A program made the translations under genes and the position numbers. Below, one piece after another: positions 1 through 9,102 of a stretch of DNA of 64,000 nt. The notes under the pieces were generated by a model. It ran no database searches. It was not told where the DNA came from and worked only from the letters and a program-made list of their open reading frames with translations. How positions within the stretch are numbered: position 1 is the first letter of the stretch; every line of letters begins with the position of its first letter. The stretch is taken from contig NZ_KE557306.1 of assembly GCF_000442275.2 (NCBI RefSeq), positions 1,088,959-1,152,958 on the forward strand, in the 5' to 3' direction. This stretch comes from Litoreibacter arenae DSM 19593. GTDB lineage: Bacteria; Pseudomonadota; Alphaproteobacteria; Rhodobacterales; Rhodobacteraceae.

Positions 1-1578
1 ATGACAGATCATCCCATCGACCCCGCCGCCACGCATGAAAAGCTGCTGATCATCGACTTCGGATCGCAGGTCACTCAACTGATCGCGCGGCGTCTGCGCG
101 AGTTGAACGTCTATTGCGAAATCCATCCCTATCAGAACGTCACCGACGCCTTTCTGGCCGAGTTCGCGCCCAAGGCGGTGATCTTCTCGGGCGGACCGTG
201 TTCGGTCATCGACAAGGATTCGCCCCGCCCACCTGAGTCTGTCTACGACCTTGGCGTGCCAATCCTTGGCATTTGCTATGGCCAGCAGGTCATGATGCAG
301 GGGTTGGGCGGTCACGTGGAACGCGGCCATGGCACCGCCGAGTTTGGACGCGCCTTTGTGGTGCCTCATGGGCAGCTTGAGTTGCTGGAAGGCTGGTTCC
401 TGACCGACAAGGAACAGGTCTGGATGAGCCACGGCGACCACGTCTCGAAAATCGCGCCGGGGTTCGAGGTCTACGGCACTTCCCCCAACGCGCCGTTCGC
501 GATCACTGCCGACGTGTCGCGCAATTTCTACGCTGTGCAGTTCCACCCCGAGGTGCACCACACCCCCAACGGCGCGAAGCTCTACGAGAATTTCGTGCGC
601 ATGGCGGGCTTCTCCGGCGACTGGACCATGGGCGCTTACCGCGAGCAGGCCATCGAGGCGATCCGCGAAACCGTGGGCGACAAACAGGTCATATGCGGGC
701 TCTCCGGCGGCGTCGATTCCTCCGTCGCTGCCGTGCTGATCCACGAGGCCATCGGCGACCAGCTAACCTGCGTTTTCGTAGACCACGGCCTGCTGCGGAA
801 AGGTGAGGCCGAGGAGGTCGTCACCATGTTCCGTGACCACTACAACATGAAACTGATCCACGCCGACGAGCAGGAGCTGTTTCTGGGCGAACTGGACGGG
901 CAATCCGACCCCGAGACCAAGCGCAAGATCATCGGCAAGCTGTTCATCGACGTATTCCAGAAATACGCCAACGAGATCGAGGGAGCCGAGTTCCTTGCCC
1001 AAGGGACGCTCTACCCCGATGTGATCGAGAGCGTCAGCTTCTCCGGCGGGCCGTCCGTGACTATCAAGTCACACCACAATGTCGGGGGCCTGCCCGAGAA
1101 GATGGGTCTGAAACTGGTCGAGCCCCTGCGCGAGCTGTTCAAGGACGAAGTCCGCGCGCTTGGGGCCGAGTTGGGACTGCCGCCGAGCTTCATCGGCCGC
1201 CACCCCTTCCCCGGACCGGGCCTGGCGATCCGTTGTCCCGGTGAAATCACCCGCGCCAAACTCGACATTCTGCGCGAAGCCGACGCGGTCTATATCGACC
1301 AGATCCGCAAGCACGGTCTTTATGATGATATCTGGCAGGCGTTCGTTGCGATCCTGCCGGTGCGTACCGTGGGCGTCATGGGCGACGGTCGCACCTATGA
1401 CTACGCCTGTGCCCTGCGTGCGGTGACATCGGTCGACGGAATGACCGCGGACTACTACCCGTTCACCCACGAGTTCCTCGGCGAAACCGCCACCCGCATC
1501 ATCAATGAGGTGCCGGGCATCAATCGGGTGACCTACGACATCACCTCCAAGCCTCCGGGCACGATCGAGTGGGAATGA
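1..1578 (+). CDS. guaA: GMP synthase (glutamine-hydrolysing)
   Basis: Converts XMP to GMP with ATP and glutamine, the last step of guanine nucleotide synthesis in the cytosol. The 525-residue protein has the full family architecture. The N-terminal class I amidotransferase has nucleophile Cys92 in GICYGQQ and the His182/Glu184 pair in FHPEV. The ATP-pyrophosphatase P-loop SGGVDS is at 235-240. The C-terminal dimerisation domain ends in the family-typical KPPGTIEWE. The ATG is the first base of the window, so the upstream context and RBS cannot be seen; the protein looks complete from its start. The next gene begins 3 bases after the stop, which suggests co-transcription. Confidence 0.97.
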   Translation: MTDHPIDPAATHEKLLIIDFGSQVTQLIARRLRELNVYCEIHPYQNVTDAFLAEFAPKAVIFSGGPCSVIDKDSPRPPESVYDLGVPILGICYGQQVMMQGLGGHVERGHGTAEFGRAFVVPHGQLELLEGWFLTDKEQVWMSHGDHVSKIAPGFEVYGTSPNAPFAITADVSRNFYAVQFHPEVHHTPNGAKLYENFVRMAGFSGDWTMGAYREQAIEAIRETVGDKQVICGLSGGVDSSVAAVLIHEAIGDQLTCVFVDHGLLRKGEAEEVVTMFRDHYNMKLIHADEQELFLGELDGQSDPETKRKIIGKLFIDVFQKYANEIEGAEFLAQGTLYPDVIESVSFSGGPSVTIKSHHNVGGLPEKMGLKLVEPLRELFKDEVRALGAELGLPPSFIGRHPFPGPGLAIRCPGEITRAKLDILREADAVYIDQIRKHGLYDDIWQAFVAILPVRTVGVMGDGRTYDYACALRAVTSVDGMTADYYPFTHEFLGETATRIINEVPGINRVTYDITSKPPGTIEWE

Positions 1579-1581
1579 GCA

Positions 1582-2262
1582 GTGCTCAAGACCATGGGCC
1601 GCGTCGCCAAGTTTTCGGTCGCGGCTTATGTGCTGACCTGCATCGCTATCTACGCTTTCGCTCAACTTCACCCAGACACACCGCCGTCGCAGGTTGAAAG
1701 ATCGGACATCATCGTCGTGCTTGGTGCTGGCATGGACCCAGACGGCACGTTGCATCGCTCTTCGATCTTACGCGTTGAGACGGGGGTGAAACTTTGGCAG
1801 GCTCAGGCCGCCCCTCAGATGCATTTTTCGGGCGGTATGGGGCGGCCCAACGGACTGTCAGCAGGAGCGCAAATGGCGGCACTGGCCGAACGCCTGGGCG
1901 TGTCCGGCAATGTGGTCACGCATGAAGATCGATCTCTATCCACCTTACAAAATGCGCTTTTTTCTCAACCGATGATCGCTGATGCCAAGCATCTGCGCCT
2001 TGTGACTGAAGGCTTCCACTTGCCACGCAGTTGGCTCAGTTTCAAATGGGCCGCATGGCAAAGCGGAGCGCCCGTTCCAATCATTAGCCTGAGCCATTCA
2101 GAGCGCCTGCGAACAGCATCCCCCGGCTCCAGACTGCCGAAAATTACGATGGTCCTGCGCGAAGCGGCAGCGCTTTGGTTCAATGCGGGCCGCGTCGTGG
2201 CGTTCGAGATCGGCGGCGCGTTTGGCGTGGCGCAGGATACGCGTGAGGCGTGGCTGGAGTGA
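1582..2262 (+). CDS. DUF218 / YdcF-SanA-ElyC family membrane-anchored protein
   Basis: The 226-residue protein has one N-terminal hydrophobic segment (about residues 6-25) followed by a DUF218 domain. Seen in the domain are the strand DIIVVLGAGM with a G-rich loop, the HFSGG motif, the EDRSLSTLQNA segment and the late TEGFHLPRS segment, all typical of YdcF/SanA/ElyC proteins. Family members sit in the inner membrane with the domain outside and are linked to envelope integrity, but their reaction is not settled. The start used is GTG at 1582; an in-frame ATG at 1594 is an alternative. It follows guaA by 3 bases and is probably read through from it; a functional link to GMP synthesis is not implied. 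Confidence 0.8.
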   Translation: MLKTMGRVAKFSVAAYVLTCIAIYAFAQLHPDTPPSQVERSDIIVVLGAGMDPDGTLHRSSILRVETGVKLWQAQAAPQMHFSGGMGRPNGLSAGAQMAALAERLGVSGNVVTHEDRSLSTLQNALFSQPMIADAKHLRLVTEGFHLPRSWLSFKWAAWQSGAPVPIISLSHSERLRTASPGSRLPKITMVLREAAALWFNAGRVVAFEIGGAFGVAQDTREAWLE

Positions 2263-2275
2263 CGGGGAGCGCAGT

Positions 2276-2911
2276 CTAGCGAAGCGCCTTCAGGAGCAGG
2301 TCCGCACCGAACTCCCCCACGGCGCAGGCGTTCAAATCACCTTCCTGTCCGATAGCAAACCACTCCGCCCGCGCGTCCAGTCCTATGGACACCTTCGGCC
2401 CCACCGACAGCGGATCACGACCCCAATGGCTGCCCGTCATCGGCTCTGCGTCGTAAAGGTGGTGCAGGTCTGTTTTGGGTAGATTTGCTTGGAGGAACAG
2501 ATACCCCGCAATGCATTCCACCTGCCGCGTTACCCAGCCGCGCAACTTGTCCTCTTCGTCACGGCGCCGTCTGATCTCGCGTAACGCTACATCAGCCACG
2601 CCATGGCGCACCTGTATGGCGTGACCGAGGACATGAGCCAGCTCGTAGGCCTCGTGGTCTTGGTAAAAGCTGTCGGCGCGGTAGTAGATCACGTTGTTCG
2701 ACGCACAAAAGGCAACCTGATCGTTCACGCCCCTGTCTGCGCCACATACATCCGTCATCCGCGCGACCACCTGCGGTGAGGGAAGGTCGGCAAACAGTCG
2801 ATGGGCTGCGTTCATGACAGCAACGGCGTCGGGGGGAATTGGCATCAAATCCCGTCCTGCACCCGGGCTGGCCAACAAGGCAAGGGCGGCAGTAATCCAG
2901 ACGGCCTTCAT
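2276..2911 (-). CDS. YpfJ-like putative zinc metallopeptidase with a degenerate active site
   Basis: A 211-residue exported protein with a signal peptide at residues 1-19 (MKAVWITAALALLASPGAG). The body resembles the neutral zinc metallopeptidase family of E. coli YpfJ (PF04228). It has an AHxxGHAIQ segment, a downstream ECIAGYLF segment that matches the family's third-ligand region, and a C-terminal AEWFAIGQEGDLNAC segment like the family's RWFxxGxxSGDxxxC. The zinc motif reads H93-V94-L-G-H97, so the catalytic Glu of HExxH is replaced by Val. Three Cys (66, 69, 133) precede the last one and could form disulfides. The start is the internal ATG directly before the signal peptide, not the longer upstream ORF. 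Peptidase activity is doubtful; a binding role is possible. Confidence 0.65.
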   Translation of the reverse strand: MKAVWITAALALLASPGAGRDLMPIPPDAVAVMNAAHRLFADLPSPQVVARMTDVCGADRGVNDQVAFCASNNVIYYRADSFYQDHEAYELAHVLGHAIQVRHGVADVALREIRRRRDEEDKLRGWVTRQVECIAGYLFLQANLPKTDLHHLYDAEPMTGSHWGRDPLSVGPKVSIGLDARAEWFAIGQEGDLNACAVGEFGADLLLKALR

Positions 2912-3003
2912 CGCGTTCTCCCATGGTTGCCTTGAGGCTAGCGCGCACCCGACGGGCACACAATCCGCTTGACCCTGCGCCCGCCAAAGGGTCTTTCACC
3001 CCC

Positions 3004-3900
3004 ATGGATCAACACGCGTCAAACCTCCCTCTTGCCGCCCTGTGGATGGCGGGCGCGATCGTGTCCTTCTCGGGGATGGCGGTGGCGGGCCGCATGGTCA
3101 GCGTCGAGCTTGATACGTTCGAGTTGATGACCTACCGCTCGTTCATCTCCATCGCGCTGGTGGTGGGAATCGGCGGCATGGCGGGGACCCTAGGGCAAAT
3201 CAACACGCGCAACTTCGGGCTGCACGCCGCGCGGAACCTGTCGCATTTCGCCGGTCAGAACCTCTGGTTCGCCGCGATCACGATGATCCCGCTGGCACAA
3301 GTGATCGCGCTGGAATTCACCTCGCCTATCTGGGTCGCGTTGCTGGCCCCATTCCTGCTATCGGAGCGACTCACCCGCCTGCGCATGTTCGTGGCGGTGA
3401 TGGGCTTCATCGGCATCCTGATCGTGGCGCGGCCTGATCTGTCCAATATCGAGCTTGGGTCGGTCTTTGCCGCAGGCTCGGCCATCGGTTTTGCAGGCTC
3501 GGCCATCTTCACTAAAATCTTGACGCGGCACCATTCCATCACCTGCATCCTGTTCTGGCTTGCGGTGATGCAGGCGGTCTTCGGATTGGTCTGCGCAGGG
3601 TATGACGGAGACATAGCCATACCATCCGTATCGCTGCTGCCATGGGTCGTGATGGTGTCCTGCACTGGGTTGGGCGCGCATTTCTGCCTGACCACCGCGC
3701 TGAGCCATGCGCCGGCGGTGATCGTCATGCCAATGGACTTCGCCCGCCTGCCCGTTGTGGCCCTTTTGGGAATGGTCCTCTTCGGCGAAGCGCTGGACGT
3801 GTGGGTCTTCGTCGGTGCCGCGGTGATTTTTGGCGCAAACTATCTCAACATCGCCGCAGAGGCGCGCCGGAACCGGGCGCTGGCCCGAGCGATTTACTGA
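3004..3900 (+). CDS. DMT-superfamily (EamA) transporter
   Basis: A 298-residue inner-membrane permease of the drug/metabolite transporter superfamily. It is almost entirely hydrophobic, with about ten predicted helices in two EamA repeats. Repeat 1 carries the EFTSPIWVALLAPF segment and repeat 2 carries DFARLPVVALLGMVLFGE, the usual end-of-repeat signature. The substrate cannot be read from sequence; relatives export amino acids or metabolites or act as S-adenosylmethionine/riboflavin importers. The ATG at 3004 is chosen because the 27 codons upstream (from 2923) encode a charged, non-membrane stretch. It is divergent from the YpfJ-like gene across about 90 bases. Confidence 0.85.
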   Translation: MDQHASNLPLAALWMAGAIVSFSGMAVAGRMVSVELDTFELMTYRSFISIALVVGIGGMAGTLGQINTRNFGLHAARNLSHFAGQNLWFAAITMIPLAQVIALEFTSPIWVALLAPFLLSERLTRLRMFVAVMGFIGILIVARPDLSNIELGSVFAAGSAIGFAGSAIFTKILTRHHSITCILFWLAVMQAVFGLVCAGYDGDIAIPSVSLLPWVVMVSCTGLGAHFCLTTALSHAPAVIVMPMDFARLPVVALLGMVLFGEALDVWVFVGAAVIFGANYLNIAAEARRNRALARAIY

Positions 3901-3982
3901 GCCTTTTGTGGACTTTCCGCCACGCCTTTTGGTGCTTTCGGGAAATAACGCGGCGTAATCATCCGTGACGCTGGGTCATAAA

Positions 3983-4012
3983 TTGACGCAGGCGGAAACT
4001 CGCCCCTAGGAT
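3983..4012 (+). promoter_or_regulatory. candidate housekeeping promoter for the FadL-type porin
   Basis: TTGACG at 3983-3988 and TAGGAT at 4007-4012 are separated by 18 bases and lie about 40 bases upstream of the porin ATG. A GGGGAGGAAA ribosome-binding site precedes the ATG at 4051. It was identified by eye from the sigma-70 consensus only. Confidence 0.45.
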
Positions 4013-4050
4013 GGGATCAAATCACTTTCAAGTGTTTCGGGGAGGAAACC

Positions 4051-5196
4051 ATGAAGAAGCTCACAAGCGCCGCAGCGATACTCGCAGCAACCACATCACT
4101 TGCGTCGGCTGGCGGTGTTGACCGCTCCGGTCAGGTGATTGGCATCATTTTCGAAGAAGGCAATTATGTAGAATTGTCCTTCGGCTCCATTTCGCCGACA
4201 GTATCCGGCGTCGGGGCAGGCACGGTGCCGAACCCTCCGGCACAACCCACACCGGGCCAAGCGTCTGGCAACATGGTGGAAGACTACACCTTGTTCGGGC
4301 TTGGCTATAAGCACCAGTTCAACGACAAGCTGTCATTTGCCCTGATGTTGGACGAGCCGTTCGGCGCGGATGTTAACTATCCGGCGGCGACCACCTATTT
4401 CGCCCGCGGCTCTACCGCGACGTTGAAAACACAAGCGCTCACCGGCCTTGTGCGCTATAAAATCAACGAAAATTTTAGCGTTCACGGCGGTCTGCGCTAC
4501 CAGTCCTTCGAAGCACGGGCATCAATTCCGTTCGTGCAAGCGCCAGCCGGTCCGACAGCGGGCATCCCCTATGCCGCGAATGGCGCAAAAGACTATGGCG
4601 TGGGCTATGTGGTCGGTGCGGCATACGAGCGCCCGGATATCGCACTGCGCGTGGCATTGACCTACTCTTCCGAAATTTCGCATTCGCTTTCGACGGTCGA
4701 GACAGGTCCTGTTCCCGGCTCTACGGTGACCAATGTGGACACGCCGCAATCTGTCAATCTGGACTTTCAAACCGGCATCGCAGCCGACACGCTTTTGTTC
4801 GGCTCCGTCCGCTGGGTTGACTGGAGCGACTTCGACGTGACGCCAGCCGGTTATCAGGTTGCGACCAGCGGCTCGCTGGTGTCCTACGCGGATGATGTCA
4901 TAACCTATAACCTGGGCGTCGGGCGTCGCTTCAACGAGAACTGGTCCGGCGCGGTATCCATCGGGTACGAAAAGTCGAACGGTGGGTTTGCGTCGAACCT
5001 TGGTCCGACAGATGGCAATGTCAGCATCGGGCTGGGTGGCACATACACCAATGGCGGCGTGAAAGTCACCGGCGGCGTGAGATACGTCAAGATTGGCGAT
5101 GCGCAGACACAGCTTGCTCGCAGCGGCATCGCGGCGTCTGATTTTAACGACAACAAGGCGGTCGTCGTTGGGTTCAAGGTCGGCTACAGCTTCTGA
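4051..5196 (+). CDS. OMPP1/FadL/TodX-family outer membrane transport protein
   Basis: A 381-residue outer-membrane beta-barrel that likely passes hydrophobic compounds such as long-chain fatty acids across the outer membrane. It has a clear signal peptide (residues 1-20, ending SLASA) and a mature N-terminus GGVDRSGQ resembling Rhodobacterales FadL-like proteins. Alternating hydrophobic/aromatic strands run through the protein (SFALMLDEPFGADV, LFGSVRWVDWSDFDV, GVGRRFNENW), and it ends in an aromatic residue (GYSF), as barrel proteins require for assembly. It stands alone, with its own promoter candidate and a strong terminator 24 bases after the stop. The substrate is inferred from family only. 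Confidence 0.85.
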   Translation: MKKLTSAAAILAATTSLASAGGVDRSGQVIGIIFEEGNYVELSFGSISPTVSGVGAGTVPNPPAQPTPGQASGNMVEDYTLFGLGYKHQFNDKLSFALMLDEPFGADVNYPAATTYFARGSTATLKTQALTGLVRYKINENFSVHGGLRYQSFEARASIPFVQAPAGPTAGIPYAANGAKDYGVGYVVGAAYERPDIALRVALTYSSEISHSLSTVETGPVPGSTVTNVDTPQSVNLDFQTGIAADTLLFGSVRWVDWSDFDVTPAGYQVATSGSLVSYADDVITYNLGVGRRFNENWSGAVSIGYEKSNGGFASNLGPTDGNVSIGLGGTYTNGGVKVTGGVRYVKIGDAQTQLARSGIAASDFNDNKAVVVGFKVGYSF

Positions 5197-5220
5197 TCTT
5201 ACTTCGCCAACTGGTTTTGA

Positions 5221-5252
5221 ACGCCCGGCCCGAAAAGGTCGGGCGTTTTTTC
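5221..5252 (+). terminator. Rho-independent terminator after the FadL-type porin
   Basis: A 10-bp GC-rich stem (ACGCCCGGCC paired with GGTCGGGCGT, one G-T pair) closes a 6-base loop and is followed directly by a run of T. It sits 24 bases after the porin stop codon. Confidence 0.85.
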
Positions 5253-5298
5253 GTTTATCCGCAAAATTCGGGTCGCCGCTGTCGCGAATTTAGGCTTC

Positions 5299-6222
5299 AT
5301 GGCACTCATGATACCAACACAAAAAACCATGACCACCCGCGCGTGGGCCGAGATGGCTTTGCTCGCCCTGATCTGGGGCGGCTCCTTCCTGTCGATCCGG
5401 CTGGCGCTGAACGAAGTGCCTGTGATGACCACCGTGGCGCATCGCGTTTTCTGGGCAATGCTGGTGCTGTGGGCCTATATCGCGGTCCGTCGGCTGCCTC
5501 TGCCACGTGACCCTCGGATATGGGGGGCCTTTCTGGTCATGGGGCTGCTCAACAACGTAATCCCCTTCTCGCTGATGGCATGGGGGCAGCTGCATATCGA
5601 GACAGGCCTGACCTCGATCCTGAACGCGGCCACGGCAATATTCGGGGTTATCGTGGCATCGGCCCTGTTTGCCGACGAACAACTCACGCCGCGCCGTGCA
5701 GTCGGGGTTGTGTTCGGATTCTTTGGCGTCGCGACGGCCATCGGATTGGAAAACCTGCTGCAGCTCGACATTCGCTCCACCGCGCAACTTGCTGTTTTGG
5801 CTGGGACTTTATCCTATGCCGTTGCAGGCGCTTGGGCGCGTCGGATGTTGGCGAGGTTGACACCGCAGGTTGCAGCGGCGGGGATGCTGACCGGCTCCAG
5901 CCTCGTGATGGTGCCGCTGGCGCTTGTGATCGACGGCGTGCCGTCCTTTGACCTTAGCCCGACCGTTTGGGGTGCTATTGGATATTACGCCGTGATTGCA
6001 ACTGCTTGCGCCTACTTGCTCTACTACCGCATTCTGGACATGGCGGGCAGCGGCAATTTGATGATCTGCACCTTGCTGATCGCACCCGTGGCCATCGTGC
6101 TAGGCGCGGTCGTCTTGGGCGAGGAACTGGCGCCGCGTGCCTATTTGGGCTTTGCCATCTTAGCGCTTGGGCTATTGGTGTTGGATGGCCGCATCCTTCG
6201 CTTTTTGCGTGCAGCCCCCTAG
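5299..6222 (+). CDS. DMT-superfamily (EamA) transporter
   Basis: A second EamA-type permease, 307 residues from the first ATG. It has ten predicted membrane segments in two repeats, with WGGSFLSIRLAL in the first helix and the ALIAPVAIVLGAVVLGEELAPRAYLG-type repeat end near residues 255-285. The usual AWGxxxxxxxLxSILNAATAIFGVI signature for the end of repeat 1 is also present. The start is uncertain: ATGs occur at 5299, 5308 and 5329, none with a strong Shine-Dalgarno, and 5329 (MTTRAW) gives the shortest cytoplasmic leader. It is only distantly similar to the EamA protein at 3004, so it is not a recent duplicate. Its substrate is unknown. Confidence 0.83.
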   Translation: MALMIPTQKTMTTRAWAEMALLALIWGGSFLSIRLALNEVPVMTTVAHRVFWAMLVLWAYIAVRRLPLPRDPRIWGAFLVMGLLNNVIPFSLMAWGQLHIETGLTSILNAATAIFGVIVASALFADEQLTPRRAVGVVFGFFGVATAIGLENLLQLDIRSTAQLAVLAGTLSYAVAGAWARRMLARLTPQVAAAGMLTGSSLVMVPLALVIDGVPSFDLSPTVWGAIGYYAVIATACAYLLYYRILDMAGSGNLMICTLLIAPVAIVLGAVVLGEELAPRAYLGFAILALGLLVLDGRILRFLRAAP

Positions 6223-6274
6223 CAAGCCCGCCCGCAGCCCGCTACCTAGTTGTCGAGGCGAAGGAGCGACGCGC

Positions 6275-7138
6275 ATGATCTATAATTCCGGTCAGGATTG
6301 GCTACAGGCCGAGGCGAAAAAGGTGCTGTTCTTTGGCATGTCCGGCCTTGGGAAAACCCATGTTTCCAACATGTTACGCGGCACAGGGGAGTGGTTTCAC
6401 TACAGCGCCGACTACCGCATCGGCACGCGCTATATGGGCGAATACATCACCGACAACTTCAAGCGCCGCGCCATGCAAGACCCGTTTCTGGCGGAGCTTT
6501 TGCGCTCCGACAGCATTTACATCGCGTCGAACCTGACCTTTGACGACCTGTCACCTCTCTCCACCTATCTGGGCAAGCCGGGCAATCCGGAGCTTGGTGG
6601 GTTGAGTTTCGAAGAATACCAGAAGCGACAGGCGCAGCACCACCGTGCGGAGGTCGCCGCGCTTTATGACACCGCGCATTTCATCGAGCGGGCCAAGGAT
6701 TTGTATGGCTACGACAATTTCGTCTGCGACAGTGGTGGTTCGACCTGCGAGGTCGTGGACCCGTTCAACCCCGAAGACCCGTTGCTGACGGAACTGGCGA
6801 AAAACCATCTGATGGTCTGGATTGAAGGCTCCCCCGATCACGAGGCCGAACTGGTGCGCCGCTTCAAACGCGCGCCGAAGCCGATGTGCTACCGGCCGGA
6901 ATTCCTGAGCGAGTTGTGGGCCGAGTATCTGGACACCCACAAATGCGCCGAGGAAGAGGTCGACCCCAACGCCTTCATGACCTTCACCTATGCCCGCGCC
7001 ATTTCGCAGCGCGAGCCGCGCTACCGCGCGATGGCGGACAATTTCGGGATCAAGGTGTCGCATACGGATTTGGGCAAGGTGACAACTTCCGAGGGTCTCG
7101 ACGAGTTGATCGCGGCCACCCTTGGCAACAAGGGCTGA
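6275..7138 (+). CDS. P-loop ATPase of unknown function
   Basis: A 287-residue cytosolic protein. It carries a Walker A motif GMSGLGKT at residues 21-28 at the end of a buried strand (KKVLFF), as in small P-loop kinases and ATPases. A later NFVCDSGGS strand could be a Walker B-like element, and NHLMVWIEG forms another core strand. Basic and acidic helices follow, with no membrane segment. The start at 6275 is supported by AAGGAG nine bases upstream; the longer frame from 6167 overlaps the previous gene and lacks such a site. I do not recognise a named family; conserved roseobacter proteins simply called ATPase look like this. It stands upstream of metA without clear functional linkage. Confidence 0.7.
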   Translation: MIYNSGQDWLQAEAKKVLFFGMSGLGKTHVSNMLRGTGEWFHYSADYRIGTRYMGEYITDNFKRRAMQDPFLAELLRSDSIYIASNLTFDDLSPLSTYLGKPGNPELGGLSFEEYQKRQAQHHRAEVAALYDTAHFIERAKDLYGYDNFVCDSGGSTCEVVDPFNPEDPLLTELAKNHLMVWIEGSPDHEAELVRRFKRAPKPMCYRPEFLSELWAEYLDTHKCAEEEVDPNAFMTFTYARAISQREPRYRAMADNFGIKVSHTDLGKVTTSEGLDELIAATLGNKG

Positions 7139-7178
7139 CCCGCCTAGTTAACAAAGCCTTAGACAACGGACCCGCCTT

Positions 7179-8099
7179 ATGCCCATCAAGCTGCCTTCGA
7201 CCTCCCTTCCCGCCTATGACGTGCTCTCGCGCGAGGGCGTGAGCGTGATGAGCGAGGATCAGGCGGCGCGGCAGGATATCCGGCCCTTGCGCATTGCACT
7301 GCTGAACCTGATGCCGAAGAAAATCCAGACCGAGAACCAGTTTGCCCGGCTGATCGGCGCAACGCCCTTGCAGATCGAGCTGTCGCTGATCCGCATGTCC
7401 GAGCATGAGACCAAGACCACCGCCGCCGAGCATATGGAGGAATTCTACCGCCCGTTCCAAGAGGTGAAGGGCGAAAAGTTCGACGGGCTGGTCATCACGG
7501 GTGCGCCGATTGAACACCTGCCGTTCGACGAGGTGACCTACTGGGACGAGCTGCGCGAGGTGATGGACTGGACGCAGACGAATGTGCATTCCACTTTCGG
7601 CGTGTGCTGGGGCGGCATGGCGATGATCAATTATTTCCACGGGGTCAAGAAACACCTGTTGGATCACAAACTGTTCGGGTGTTACCGGCACACAAATCTG
7701 GACCCCGCCTCACCCTATCTACGCGGCTTTTCGGACGATTGCGTGATCCCCGTATCGCGCTGGACCGAGATGCGGCAAGACGAGATCGACGCGGCGGACG
7801 GGCTGACCACGCTGCTGGGCAGCGATGTCGCAGGCCCGTGTCTGGTCGAAGACCGCAAGCATCGGGCGATCTACATCTTCAACCATTTCGAATATGATAG
7901 CTGCACCTTGAAGGAAGAATATGACCGCGATGTCGCAGCGGGCACCGCGATCAACGTGCCGGTGAATTATTACCCCGACAACGACCCGACCAAGAAGCCG
8001 ATGAACCGCTGGCGCAGCCACGCGCATCTGCTTTATGGCAACTGGATCAACGAGATATACCAGACAACGCATTTCGACCTGGACAAGATCGGTGCTTAA
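7179..8099 (+). CDS. metA: MetA-family homoserine O-acyltransferase (likely acetyl-CoA specific)
   Basis: Activates the hydroxyl of L-homoserine, the first committed step of methionine synthesis. The 306-residue protein matches MetA from end to end: nucleophile Cys143 in FGVCWGG, catalytic His236 and Glu238 in NHFEY, and the [11 protein letters not shown] segment near residue 44. The acyl-CoA selectivity position (E. coli Gly111) is Glu112 here, in GAPIEHLPF. In characterised MetA enzymes Glu at this site goes with acetyl-CoA rather than succinyl-CoA, so the product is probably O-acetylhomoserine. The 40-base upstream gap is too short for an obvious riboswitch. The next gene overlaps its stop by 8 bases, so the two are translationally coupled. 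Confidence 0.93.
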   Translation: MPIKLPSTSLPAYDVLSREGVSVMSEDQAARQDIRPLRIALLNLMPKKIQTENQFARLIGATPLQIELSLIRMSEHETKTTAAEHMEEFYRPFQEVKGEKFDGLVITGAPIEHLPFDEVTYWDELREVMDWTQTNVHSTFGVCWGGMAMINYFHGVKKHLLDHKLFGCYRHTNLDPASPYLRGFSDDCVIPVSRWTEMRQDEIDAADGLTTLLGSDVAGPCLVEDRKHRAIYIFNHFEYDSCTLKEEYDRDVAAGTAINVPVNYYPDNDPTKKPMNRWRSHAHLLYGNWINEIYQTTHFDLDKIGA

Positions 8100-9057
8100 A
8101 ATCGCACTCCTTCTCGGGGCCGTGCTGGTTCTGGTCGGGTGCGGCGCTGCGCTGGACAAGCGGATCAAGGCGCGCACATCCAAGGCGTTGGCGGAGCATC
8201 CTCCGACCGGGCAAATACTGGACGTGAACGGCACCAAGGTGCATGTCCATGTGGAAGGCTCCGGACCCGATGTGGTGCTGATCCATGGTGCGGGCGGCAA
8301 CTGGCAGGACTTCACCTTTTCGCTGATCCCCAAGCTGAAAAACCATTTCCGCTTCATCGCCATCGACCGCCCCGCGCATGGGCATACCGGCCGGATCGCC
8401 GACCGCGCGGACGACGTGGAGAGCGTCAACGAACAGGCGGACCTGCTTCATGCGGCGGCTGAGATGGTCGGTGCGAAAAAGCCGCTGGTGCTGGGCCAAA
8501 GCTATGGCGGCGCGGTCGCGCTGGCTTACGGGCTGCGCCACCCCGCAGATACCTCGGGGCTGGTGATCGTATCCGGCGTATCAAACCCCTGGGAAGGCGA
8601 CTTGGACATCTGGTATCGCCTGACTGACACATGGTTCGGGCGGCATGTGCTGATCCCCGTGACCTCGGCCTTTGCCAATGACCGGAAGGCAGAGGAGACG
8701 TTGGAGGCCATCTTCGCCCCTGACCCCGTGCCGGAAGGCTATCTGGAGCATATGGGATATGGGCTTGCCATACGGCCCGCTCAGTTGAAGACCAACGCGG
8801 CGATGGTGAATTCGCTGCTGCCCCAGATCGAGGCGCAGGCGAAGCTTTATGAAGGGCTGGATATGCCAGTCGAGATCGTGCACGGGACCGCAGACAAAAT
8901 TGTCCCTTACGAGGTGCATGCGGTGCCGCTGTCGCAAAAGCTGCCGAATGCCGAAGTGACAAAGCTCGACGGCATCGGTCACATGCCTCATCACGCGGAC
9001 GAGGCCAGCACGATCAAAGCCCTGCGCCGTTTGGCAAAACGCGCTGGCCTGCAATAG
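8092..9057 (+). CDS. alpha/beta hydrolase lipoprotein
   Basis: A 321-residue alpha/beta-hydrolase fold protein with a lipoprotein signal: hydrophobic residues 4-15, then lipobox LVGC with Cys17. Catalytic features visible are the oxyanion loop HGAGGN, nucleophile elbow GQSYGG (Ser137), Asp in HGTADKIVP and His in GIGHMPHH. It is therefore likely an active membrane-tethered serine hydrolase of unknown substrate. The GTG at 8092 overlaps the metA stop by 8 bases and places the lipobox correctly; the longer frame starting at 8035 would bury the signal behind 19 polar residues. Coupling to metA suggests co-expression, although a role in methionine metabolism is not evident. Confidence 0.8.
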   Translation: MLKIALLLGAVLVLVGCGAALDKRIKARTSKALAEHPPTGQILDVNGTKVHVHVEGSGPDVVLIHGAGGNWQDFTFSLIPKLKNHFRFIAIDRPAHGHTGRIADRADDVESVNEQADLLHAAAEMVGAKKPLVLGQSYGGAVALAYGLRHPADTSGLVIVSGVSNPWEGDLDIWYRLTDTWFGRHVLIPVTSAFANDRKAEETLEAIFAPDPVPEGYLEHMGYGLAIRPAQLKTNAAMVNSLLPQIEAQAKLYEGLDMPVEIVHGTADKIVPYEVHAVPLSQKLPNAEVTKLDGIGHMPHHADEASTIKALRRLAKRAGLQ

Positions 9058-9102
9058 GTTAAGGCTTCATAGTAACGCGGAAATACAATGCGTGAGGCCT
9101 CT

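Noticed and set aside
7139-7178. Riboswitch before metA
   Set aside because: Only 40 bases lie between the genes and no SAM-II-type pairing was found; too short to hold one without overlap.
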